Source: JBBATK01 sp046052705
Lineage (GTDB): Bacteria > Bacteroidota > Ignavibacteria > Kapaibacteriales > NICIL-2
Direction of reading: 5' to 3'
NCBI GenBank assembly: GCA_046052705.1
Contig: JBJOLU010000237.1
Span: 1 to 14,608, forward strand
Length of the DNA stretch: 14,608 bases
Shown: one piece after another, positions 7,813-14,608 of the stretch
Layout: each line of letters starts with the position of its first letter
Position numbering within the stretch: position 1 is the first letter of the stretch
Notes under the pieces: model-generated
Told to the model about the DNA's origin: nothing
The model's input: the letters and a program-made list of their open reading frames with translations, nothing else
Databases searched by the model: none
Translations under genes and position numbers: made by a program

Positions 7813-10800
7813 CTACGGAATACTCGCGCCTACCCGTACCTCCCATTGCTTTTGCTGACGGGAAATAGTAGAGCCCGGGTTTGTGGCTCGCATAAACTGT
7901 GTTACCCAGTTGGCGCCGATGAATTCGCCTAATGCCCAATCCAGTGTAACGGTGGGATCGGCTACCGTGCCGCCAAGAGTAACATTTGCTCCGTACAATC
8001 CGGCAGTGATTTGAATTCGCGCTTGCGAGAAATCAGTTCCGCCACCGGAAAAATCGACATTCACATTTTTTATCACGCCGCCCTGCAATACTCTGTTGAG
8101 CAATACTCCCAGCGTTGAAGCGCCCAGCTTGGTGCCCACTGCGCCCGTGGCAGAACTTGCCGAGCCGCTTAGCTCCACTTGTGTGTAGCCGAACAACGTA
8201 AGCAGCACAGCGTTCGTAGTGATCTCGGTTTCGCCTACATCACCGGGATGATCGTTGCCGTCGATCTCGTAGTCCATCTTGAGAATGGGCTTCTTCTTTG
8301 TTCCCGTGATATTCAAGTATACTTTGTAGAACGACTTTCTATCGTTCACGATTCGCTCGTTGCTGAGCATTGCGCGCAAGTCCAGCTGCGGATTATCAAT
8401 GGGACCGTTGATATTCATTTTACCGGAAGCGCGGAATGTTTCGTAGAATTTATACGTGGAGGAATTGTCCACAATAAGATCCGAGCGAAGGGAAGTTGAA
8501 TCGCTGCCATAACGAATAAAGCGCATGGCATCTTTGGGATTGTCCTGGCGCACCACGGCAAGCAACTGGTCGTTGAAACCGAAGTCCATTTGCACAGACA
8601 TGTTCCCGGCAATTTTTACATCCACCTCTGTACGAAGTATATCGGTAAAACTCTTGCCCAGCTTAACCGAACCAGATTGCGGCGCGGGCTCTTCGGCTGG
8701 CAGATCGCCAATAGCACTATCGCTTCGCGCAATCTTTCGCAGAGGTTCGGTCCAAACGTATTTGTTGCCGCTACGCTGATACTCGAACGTGGATGCGCGC
8801 GTGGTTTTGTTGATTGTTGGCGGAAACTTCACGTCGGCATCTTCAATCATAATAAACCCATTGAGCAGGGGCTGCTCGGGAGTTCCGTGAAAGTGCAGTT
8901 GGCGAAGTGTTTTGTTTGCGTCGTTGTCTTGCGTGGAGATAAGCGTGCGGCCGTACATGAAGTCGCTGGTGGCAGCAGTGGCCTCGCTCATCACTTGGAA
9001 TTTATCGTTGCGGGTAATCTCGGCAAAGATGTCCAGCTCACGAATGCTGAATCCCCGAATGCGCATGGATCCCAGCACCAGGGCCTTGCCACCACGCAGG
9101 TCGGATTCTTCGTTGTAAATACGAAGCGAGTCCATACGCACTGTTGTATTGAGCAGACTGAGCTTTCCCTGACTGCGATAGCGCATGTTTGTGGCCGGCA
9201 CGGTAAAGGTAGCGTGGTCATACTCCACCGAGCCTGTGTAGTCCACGGCATCCGGCGTGGTGCCGCCTATGTGCAGTGATGCGCGGCCATGCCCATCAAG
9301 ATTTGTAATGCCCGGCACAAAAGGTGAAACCGCTGCCAGCGACATATCATTGGCAAGAATGGTGATATCCACATTCTCGTTGTCGCGAAGCGAAGCAGCT
9401 ACCGGCTGCACCGACAAATCCATGGGGAGTGCCGCGATGTTTATAGACATTATGGTGGTTGTATCGGCGGCGCTCTTGCGCACATTCGAATGAGCGGTAA
9501 CATTCACGCCATCGTATCCGCCACGAATCTCTTGCACGCCAATAGCAACGTTGTTGTACCGCAAAGCAGAGAGCATGCCACCTACGGAAAATTTCGGACG
9601 AGCATAGGCACCATCGATCATCACGCCCAGTGAATCAATGCGTCCCTTCAGCATTTGCAATGCGTCCACGGCATAAAGCTCGGGCACGCGCTGTATGGTA
9701 GCAATATCCACGCGTCGCATATACACGTGCAGGGAATCAAAACGAGTAGAATTCACGCGACCATTCACCGTGATTCTGTCCGGCGATTGAAGCAGCTGCA
9801 GATCCAGATTGTCTATATCCACTCCGCGGGGACGCATGCTGATTGTGGCCGGATGCAACGATGCAAACGACAACGACTTTGTCCACCCTGCGTACAGAGT
9901 ATCCAGCTGCATGATGAATGCTCGCGGAACAGCGCGCACGGAACCCGCTGCCACAAACGGAATGTGATTCTCGATGCGAGTTCCTACCACAAATCGTGCA
10001 TCGTTACCGCTGATCTCGATGTCGGCACTAGGACGCACAAAGCGCAATCGGTTGACACGAAACACGGAGTCGCAGCGGAAGGCAATTCGCGCAACATCTA
10101 TGGTGGGGTTCGTGGTCATGTTCGACGTGCGCAAATGTAGAGACACATTGATCGGCTGACTGAACACTTCGTCTTTGTCGATGTCCATGTTCAAGCGCTT
10201 CACGTTCGCGGTGTCTACATCGAAGGTATACATTGCCGGCGTGCCTGCTAAACGGCCGTGAATGTCGCCGCTGGCGTCCAGCCTGATGCCTTTGATAAAC
10301 GGCGCTAACACTGCCGTGCCTTTTACATTCATTGCAAAGCGGCAGTCGAGCGTATCGTCCGGAAGTGTGTACGGCTGTATGCGCGGCGCCGATGCTGTAT
10401 CGCTTTGCACGGTGCGGTATTGTGTGCGCACATACGAGTCCATGATACCCAGATGAGTAAGAAACACGAACCATGCCGTGGGAAGACGGAAGCGGCCACC
10501 CACTTGTGCGCGCAGAAAGTCGGACTGTACGCTCACCGTGCGGTGCCGCGCGTCGGTGCGTTCTATTTGTGCTTGAATGTCGAAGGGAAATAGTGCTCCG
10601 TCCGAGAGCAGAAACTCGGATACATCGGCGTTGAATTTTCCGAACAAACTATCGGGATGAAAACCCGTGAATGACGTTTGCGCAGACACACTGAGCGAGA
10701 CCGGCATTTGCTTGTCGTGAAGCAAATCGGAAAGCGGAAGATGACGGGTATTCAGAATGATGTTCGCCACCGGCAGCGAGGCGTCGCGGAAATCAATCTC

Positions 10801-12414
10801 CGCATGAGCTTGCAAACCCTTGCTTAGACCATCGAAGGCAAAGGCCACACTGTCTGTGGCACTTAGGGGGAAAGCCACATCCAGCGTATCAACTACCACT
10901 GTGCTGTTGCTCACCGACGCGCGGCAACTCGCGCTCAGCAGGTCGTGCCCTCCGAACGACGACTCCTGCAAATCAGCTTCCACGCGGGCTGCGGCATCCT
11001 TCATCGTTAGGCCAGAGCCCTGCACATGAATGGCTCCATTCAGCTTGCTTCCCGTGGAATAATCGTTGGTGAATGCGTAGGTGTCGAACTGCGTTACCCG
11101 CACGTCTGCATTGTAGCGCATTTGCTTGGCAAACTTCAACGCAATAACTCCCTTCACACCGCCAAACTCTCCGCTGATATCAATGCTCGTACCAAGGGAA
11201 TCCTTCGTGCCGTAAATGTGCGAGGGCCCGAACACAATGCGATCGGCAACGGTGGTTTTTGGAAGTGATAATGTGGGCAGTACGGTAGCGATGTCCGAAT
11301 ACACCGCGCGCGAGGGTATTAGATCTACCGTGTAGGCAAAGGGCCTGCTGTTGGCAACGTTCTCCAGCACCAGCGACCCATGCAAATCTGTTTGTCGTGT
11401 TTGAAGATTCTCAACATCGAATCGCAGCTTGGTAAGATTGCCGGTGATGCGTGTGCTTAGGTTGAATTGATCGCGCAACGAAAATGTCTCGGGCATAAAC
11501 AGGTTTATATCTCCGGCCCACAAGCCGGAGTTGCTGATAGTAAGGCGCAACGGCGCGGTCTCGATACCCGGATTTGCATCGTACACATGAATATCATCCA
11601 CCGAGCCGTAGAGCGTCAGCGATGATTGGGGAGTGCGAACGTGCATGTGCAGAATATTCACCGAGTTTGAGTCCAAGGCAACAGAACCATGCATGGAACT
11701 CACCTGCAGGCCGCATACTTTCTCCCGCGCACTCAATTCGTCGATACTCAGGGCAAAGGCATTAGCGGCAAGGTTGCCAGATGCGCTCATGCGAAGGTTC
11801 AGTGAATCGAAAAAGGCGTGTGTAGCGTTGAAGCGATCTGTGCGCGAGAGATTGTGGACAGAATCCCACACGGTAACACGAGCAGAGTTCAGGACAAATG
11901 CACGAACAGCTATATCCCAACTAAAAGGACTGCTTGTGGTGTCGGCTTTTGGCTTGAATACATGAGCTACATTCCAGGTGCTGTCTGCACTGGAGCGAAG
12001 CACTCGTATGTTCGGCCGGTCCAGTATGATGCTGCGCACCACGATGTGCCTGATAAGCAGCGGCTCTAGTTCGTAGGCAACACGTAACGAACGAGCGGAA
12101 AGCACGGTGTCTCCGCGCGTGGTAAGCGAAACGGAATCGAGCTCAACTCCCCGGAACAAATTGAAACGGACAGCGCCGAAACTCAAACGAGCTTCCAGTT
12201 GATCGGAAAGTACAGTGGTAAGCTGCCCCGCAGCCCAGCGATGAAACCACTCGGTTTGCACCACGATATAGCCACTCACACCCAGCACAAACATCAGCGA
12301 GAAAACGCCAATGATGCCCCACATGATCCAACGAAAAAGCAAACGAAGGAAGGTGGCCGGCGCGCGAAGACTCCGGGCTGCCGGACCGAGGAATTCGTAT
12401 TTGCCAATGTTCAT
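7813..12414 (-). CDS. tamB: TamB family translocation/assembly protein (AsmA-like, DUF490)
   Basis: Very long periplasm-spanning protein of the TamB/AsmA-like (repeating beta-groove) superfamily, known to work with an Omp85 partner in outer-membrane protein assembly and in phospholipid transport to the outer membrane. A short cytosolic N-terminus is followed by one membrane segment at about 29-52 (WIMWGIIGVFSLMFVLGVSG), then an AsmA-like start (FGAVRFNLFRGVELDSV), about 1000 residues of beta-strand-rich sequence, and the TamB C-terminal domain at about 1130-1515 (MSVQMDFGFND, ASGKMNINGPIDNPQLDLRA, NITGTKKKPILKMDYEI, AVLLTLFGYTQVEL). The length of 1533 residues is normal for Bacteroidota TamB. 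The start is firm: GGAAGG at 12426-12421 lies 6 bases before ATG 12414. No TamA/BamA gene is present in the window. It follows the unknown membrane protein gene after 242 bases, so it may have its own promoter. Confidence 0.93.
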   Translation of the reverse strand: MNIGKYEFLGPAARSLRAPATFLRLLFRWIMWGIIGVFSLMFVLGVSGYIVVQTEWFHRWAAGQLTTVLSDQLEARLSFGAVRFNLFRGVELDSVSLTTRGDTVLSARSLRVAYELEPLLIRHIVVRSIILDRPNIRVLRSSADSTWNVAHVFKPKADTTSSPFSWDIAVRAFVLNSARVTVWDSVHNLSRTDRFNATHAFFDSLNLRMSASGNLAANAFALSIDELSAREKVCGLQVSSMHGSVALDSNSVNILHMHVRTPQSSLTLYGSVDDIHVYDANPGIETAPLRLTISNSGLWAGDINLFMPETFSLRDQFNLSTRITGNLTKLRFDVENLQTRQTDLHGSLVLENVANSRPFAYTVDLIPSRAVYSDIATVLPTLSLPKTTVADRIVFGPSHIYGTKDSLGTSIDISGEFGGVKGVIALKFAKQMRYNADVRVTQFDTYAFTNDYSTGSKLNGAIHVQGSGLTMKDAAARVEADLQESSFGGHDLLSASCRASVSNSTVVVDTLDVAFPLSATDSVAFAFDGLSKGLQAHAEIDFRDASLPVANIILNTRHLPLSDLLHDKQMPVSLSVSAQTSFTGFHPDSLFGKFNADVSEFLLSDGALFPFDIQAQIERTDARHRTVSVQSDFLRAQVGGRFRLPTAWFVFLTHLGIMDSYVRTQYRTVQSDTASAPRIQPYTLPDDTLDCRFAMNVKGTAVLAPFIKGIRLDASGDIHGRLAGTPAMYTFDVDTANVKRLNMDIDKDEVFSQPINVSLHLRTSNMTTNPTIDVARIAFRCDSVFRVNRLRFVRPSADIEISGNDARFVVGTRIENHIPFVAAGSVRAVPRAFIMQLDTLYAGWTKSLSFASLHPATISMRPRGVDIDNLDLQLLQSPDRITVNGRVNSTRFDSLHVYMRRVDIATIQRVPELYAVDALQMLKGRIDSLGVMIDGAYARPKFSVGGMLSALRYNNVAIGVQEIRGGYDGVNVTAHSNVRKSAADTTTIMSINIAALPMDLSVQPVAASLRDNENVDITILANDMSLAAVSPFVPGITNLDGHGRASLHIGGTTPDAVDYTGSVEYDHATFTVPATNMRYRSQGKLSLLNTTVRMDSLRIYNEESDLRGGKALVLGSMRIRGFSIRELDIFAEITRNDKFQVMSEATAATSDFMYGRTLISTQDNDANKTLRQLHFHGTPEQPLLNGFIMIEDADVKFPPTINKTTRASTFEYQRSGNKYVWTEPLRKIARSDSAIGDLPAEEPAPQSGSVKLGKSFTDILRTEVDVKIAGNMSVQMDFGFNDQLLAVVRQDNPKDAMRFIRYGSDSTSLRSDLIVDNSSTYKFYETFRASGKMNINGPIDNPQLDLRAMLSNERIVNDRKSFYKVYLNITGTKKKPILKMDYEIDGNDHPGDVGETEITTNAVLLTLFGYTQVELSGSASSATGAVGTKLGASTLGVLLNRVLQGGVIKNVNVDFSGGGTDFSQARIQITAGLYGANVTLGGTVADPTVTLDWALGEFIGANWVTQFMRATNPGSTISRQQKQWEVRVGASIP

Positions 12415-12656
12415 GATCTACCTTCCGATGAACCAATATCACGCGCAATGCGGAGCTGCGGCGCTTGCGGGCAGTGATTTCGCGGGCAATATACACACCG
12501 CGCACGGGGCAATCGAGGCCGGGTTGTGTGGTGAAAGGATACTAAAGCACTGCCAATCATTCACACGCGGCAGTATGGGGAGTATTGTACCCTGTGAGTG
12601 TACGTAGGAGAAGGCGGAAAAGAGTAGGCAGAAGATAGTGCAGACTACCTGCAGCA
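12415..12656. other. Intergenic gap upstream of tamB
   Basis: A 242-base gap between the stop of the unknown membrane protein gene and tamB. No terminator hairpin with a T-tract and no convincing promoter is visible. A minus-strand reading frame (12657-12439, GTG start overlapping the previous TAG by one base as TAGTG) would encode 72 residues beginning with a signal-peptide-like segment (VVCTIFCLLFSAFSYVHSQG), but the remainder is rich in Pro, Cys and Ala and looks non-coding. The tamB ribosome-binding site lies at the left end. Confidence 0.5.
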
Positions 12657-13490
12657 CTACTCCATATACCAGAGTTTACGCGGCTTGCGGCTTGGCTCGG
12701 GTTTCTTGAGGACCGTATCACGAATGATAACGGTATCACGCTGCACTAACACTCGCGGCTCGGGTTTGGGTGGGGGCTTGAGCTTAGGCTCTAAAGTCCC
12801 GGACGTTTCGGACTGTAACTCTTTGCCATCGGTGCTTGGCACTGCGCTCTTGTGCATAGAACGATAGGTTAAAAATCCGGCCACGGCAAGAAGCACACAG
12901 CATATTACGGCAATAACAAGCAGCGGCACCAGGCGCGAGATTGTTCGTTGTTGTGTTTGCAGTAGTTCCCGCTGGCGCAAAGAGAGTGCATCTTCCGCAG
13001 GAACAAATTGGCGTGCGCGAAGCTCATGCAAAGCAGGCAATGCATACACGCGCTCGGCAGAGACGGAAAGCCCCAAAAGCTCACTGGGTGTTTGCAGCAA
13101 GGCATCGATTTCCAACGCAGCATTATCGCTTTCGTTTGTGGCCGCCAAATACACCGCACCGACCACAGCCGATGCACGCACATGACGCTTAGGATCGGTG
13201 ATAATCGTTACAAGTTTGCGGGCGTGAAGATCTCGCATCAGCGTGAAAAACTCGAGCACATCTTGATGGGCGTTTGGCTTGATACCAATGAGTAACCAGG
13301 AAGAACGGCTATTCCATTGTGGAATGAACATATGAAATCGGCCCGGTGTTGAGCCAATCACATCCTGCCAATTATGTAGTTCAACCTCGCGACTTTCTGT
13401 TGCACAAATCAACAAATACTCGACAATTGTCAACGAGCCGCGTTCAGTAAGCAGGGATATTATCCGGCGCTGTCGTTCCGTAAAAGACAT
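12657..13490 (-). CDS. Unknown single-pass membrane protein with Pro/Lys-rich periplasmic tail
   Basis: I do not recognise the family. From ATG 13490 the protein has 277 residues. Residues 1-185 look soluble and cytosolic: a short helical start (FTERQRRIISLL) that could be part of a winged helix, a segment VLEFFTLMRDLHARKLVTIITDP and a helical part rich in Leu, Glu and Arg just before the membrane. One strong membrane helix follows at about 187-208 (VPLLVIAVICCVLLAVAGFL), preceded by Arg residues, which predicts the N-terminus inside. The tail (209-277) is rich in Pro and Lys (PKLKPPPKPEPR) with a repeated RDTVIIRDTV and a basic end, resembling periplasm-spanning linkers. The frame opens with a TTG at 13520, but ATG 13490 is a better start (AGGG a few bases ahead). 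It lies 56 bases downstream of clpS and upstream of tamB. A link to envelope assembly is only suggested by position. Confidence 0.8.
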   Translation of the reverse strand: MSFTERQRRIISLLTERGSLTIVEYLLICATESREVELHNWQDVIGSTPGRFHMFIPQWNSRSSWLLIGIKPNAHQDVLEFFTLMRDLHARKLVTIITDPKRHVRASAVVGAVYLAATNESDNAALEIDALLQTPSELLGLSVSAERVYALPALHELRARQFVPAEDALSLRQRELLQTQQRTISRLVPLLVIAVICCVLLAVAGFLTYRSMHKSAVPSTDGKELQSETSGTLEPKLKPPPKPEPRVLVQRDTVIIRDTVLKKPEPSRKPRKLWYME

Positions 13491-13546
13491 AAGAGCCCTA
13501 GAGCGGTAAATGCAGTACAATGCTGAAAAAGAGCCGGAACAGATGA

Positions 13547-13831
13547 CTAGAACTCGACATTAGTCCTAAGCGCAATCTCTTCCAATATTGTACTTACCTG
13601 CAAACATCGGGCCAAGTTTCCGGAATAGACGATTGACTGTCCCATAAGGTGAACTTCTATCGTGTGACGCTCTGCCCTCTCCCGCGAACACTTTGTGGCT
13701 TTCATTATCTGCTCAATAACCTCATCGAACGTATGCCATTCGTCGTTAAACAGAATACACTTTGCCGATAGCGTGTCGGTTGTTACATCCTCAACCGCCA
13801 GTTCCGGCGTCTCTACGGTGTCAGTGCTCAT
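13547..13831 (-). CDS. clpS: ClpS, N-degron adaptor of the ClpAP protease
   Basis: Small adaptor that binds proteins with destabilising N-terminal residues and hands them to ClpA(C)P in the cytosol. The ATG at 13831 gives 94 residues: a flexible N-terminal extension (1-23) needed in the family for engaging the unfoldase, then the core with FNDEWHTFDEVIEQI (Asn29, Asp30 of the N-degron pocket), CSRERAERHTIEVHLMG (His61 equivalent of the conserved pocket His) and VYSGNLARC. The Asn, Asp and His that hold the substrate amino group are present; the usual acidic third position is Glu31 and the position of the E. coli gatekeeper Met is Phe35, as in other NTF-type ClpS from Bacteroidota. The open frame reaches a TTG at 13924, but the added 31 residues do not belong to the family. 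No clear Shine-Dalgarno is seen. It is divergent from the CADD gene (139-base gap) and is the first gene of the minus-strand run. Confidence 0.92.
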   Translation of the reverse strand: MSTDTVETPELAVEDVTTDTLSAKCILFNDEWHTFDEVIEQIMKATKCSRERAERHTIEVHLMGQSIVYSGNLARCLQVSTILEEIALRTNVEF

Positions 13832-13898
13832 ACCAAGGCTTCGAACCAAATACCACTCTGTGGAAAAACTTGCATCGAAAATAGGAAATGTCTGTAGT

Positions 13899-13933
13899 TT
13901 TGCCTCCCATTCAAGGGCAATCAATTAGTTTTT
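13899..13933 (+). promoter_or_regulatory. Possible promoter of the CADD-family gene
   Basis: TTTG at 13899-13902, a 23-base spacer, then TAGTTTTT at 13926-13933, close to the Bacteroidota pattern TTTG / TAnnTTTG apart from the last base. It would give a leader of roughly 30 bases before ATG 13971. The spacer is at the long end and the region is T-rich, so chance matches are likely. Confidence 0.25.
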
Positions 13934-13970
13934 CTTTTCTCTCTGAACGATTTTTCGAAGGAGTACCGGT

Positions 13971-14608
13971 ATGACAGATAAAGAGTTTCTTGACAAGCTC
14001 GATGCCATTATCAACGAGCGTCACATGCTTCAGCATCCCTTCTATCAGATGTGGAATCACGGAACGCTGACCAAAGATATGCTTCGCGAATACGCGCAAG
14101 AGTATTATCATCAGGTGTATCACTTCCCCACGTATGTGAGTGCAACGCACGCTGCATGCGCCGACGATATGGAAGCGCGCCAGATGCTCCTGGAGAATCT
14201 TATGGAAGAAGAACACGGTGCTTCGAACCACCCTGCTTTGTGGCGTCGCTTCGGCGGCTCACTTGGCCTTACCGAAGAGCAAATGCAGAATCGTGAGTAC
14301 CTTCCGCACACAAAGGAGTCTGTTCGTATTCTCAAGACGCTCTCGCGCAACGAAAATCCCGCCGTGGGCCTTGCTGCGCTGTATGCATATGAGTCTCAGA
14401 TTCCTGAAGTTTCTACTACGAAGATTGAAGGGTTGAAGAAGAATTACAACATGGACAGCGAAGATGCTTTGGTATTCTTTGAAGTTCACGAGCATGCCGA
14501 CGAGATTCACCGCCAAGTTACGCGGGATGCTCTTGTTCGCATCTGTCGCACGGAAGAGCAGCAAATCCTAGCACTGGATGCAGCTCGCGAAGGTGCCGAT
14601 GCCATCAA
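13971..14608 (+). CDS. CADD: CADD-family heme-oxygenase-like dimetal enzyme, putative p-aminobenzoate synthase (3' partial)
   Basis: Homologue of Chlamydia trachomatis CADD, a helical heme-oxygenase-fold oxygenase that makes p-aminobenzoate for folate by sacrificing one of its own tyrosines, with a lysine as amino donor. Similarity runs the whole visible length: LDKLDAIINERHMLQHPFY, LTKDMLREYAQEYYHQ, NLMEEEHGASNH, AALYAYESQIP, FFEVHEHADEIH. By my alignment to remembered CADD the key residues are all kept: Tyr25 (CADD Tyr27), Tyr41 (Tyr43), Lys151 (Lys152), and metal ligands Glu80, His87, Glu141, His173, Asp177, His180. The start is firm: GAAGGAG at 13957-13963 lies 7 bases before ATG 13971. 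The window ends after 212 codons, about 10-20 short of the family's length. It is divergent from clpS. The related PqqC/TenA branch is a less likely assignment because of the intact CADD-specific Tyr and Lys. Confidence 0.9.
   Translation, partial: MTDKEFLDKLDAIINERHMLQHPFYQMWNHGTLTKDMLREYAQEYYHQVYHFPTYVSATHAACADDMEARQMLLENLMEEEHGASNHPALWRRFGGSLGLTEEQMQNREYLPHTKESVRILKTLSRNENPAVGLAALYAYESQIPEVSTTKIEGLKKNYNMDSEDALVFFEVHEHADEIHRQVTRDALVRICRTEEQQILALDAAREGADAI

Noticed and set aside
8590..9279. 229-residue plus-strand open frame inside tamB
   Set aside because: It lies wholly antisense to a clear tamB coding region, and its composition (many His, Cys, Arg) is typical of a shadow frame; no domain is recognisable.
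13491..13520. TTG start for the unknown membrane protein
   Set aside because: The ATG ten codons later is the more likely start, and nothing in the ten extra residues supports translation.
13832..13924. Upstream extension of ClpS to a TTG start
   Set aside because: The extra 31 residues do not fit the ClpS family; ATG 13831 gives a normal length.

Overview
The window comes from a bacterium of the Bacteroidota / Chlorobiota / Ignavibacteriota / Ca. Kapabacteria group; this placement is an inference. The grounds are two proteins ending in type IX secretion (T9SS) type-A C-terminal sorting domains, a ClpS of the short N-D-x-x-x-T-F form usual in Bacteroidota, a YfiT/BstA-type bacillithiol enzyme, a very long TamB, and few clear Shine-Dalgarno sequences. 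By eye the GC content is slightly above 50 %. No mobile element, CRISPR array, tRNA or rRNA is visible, and coding density is high. No intergenic gap exceeds about 265 bases.

Layout. At the left edge, plus strand, is the 3' part of a large surface protein (1-3864) with about nine Asp-box/BNR repeats, a PKD domain, a LamG-like domain, an acidic linker and a T9SS sorting domain. Convergent to it is radC (3941-4804). A 265-base gap upstream of radC holds a degenerate 28-base tandem repeat, a possible promoter with direct repeats, and a strong intrinsic terminator belonging to the next gene. Then follows a same-strand run on the minus strand. In transcription order it is clpS (13831-13547), an unknown single-pass membrane protein with a Pro/Lys-rich tail (13490-12657), tamB (12414-7813), a secreted C25/gingipain-like T9SS cargo protein (7760-5673) and a BstA/DinB-fold protein (5591-5070), ending at the terminator (5037-5001). 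At the right edge, divergent from clpS, is a CADD-family gene (13971 to the window end, truncated).

How they may work together. The minus-strand run is mainly about the cell envelope and proteostasis. ClpS delivers N-degron substrates to ClpAP, TamB spans the periplasm in outer-membrane biogenesis, and the next gene encodes a T9SS-exported protein. The gaps of 242 bases (before tamB) and 81 bases (before bstA) allow internal promoters, so a single transcript is not proven.

The two most notable points are these. (1) The CADD homologue outside Chlamydiae keeps the sacrificial tyrosine, the lysine and all six metal ligands known from Chlamydia trachomatis CADD, which makes p-aminobenzoate from its own tyrosine. 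(2) The C25-like protein has a Gly-Cys where gingipains have the catalytic His-Gly, so it is either a pseudo-peptidase or a family with a different active site. I did not find a clear multi-gene system of a wholly new kind.
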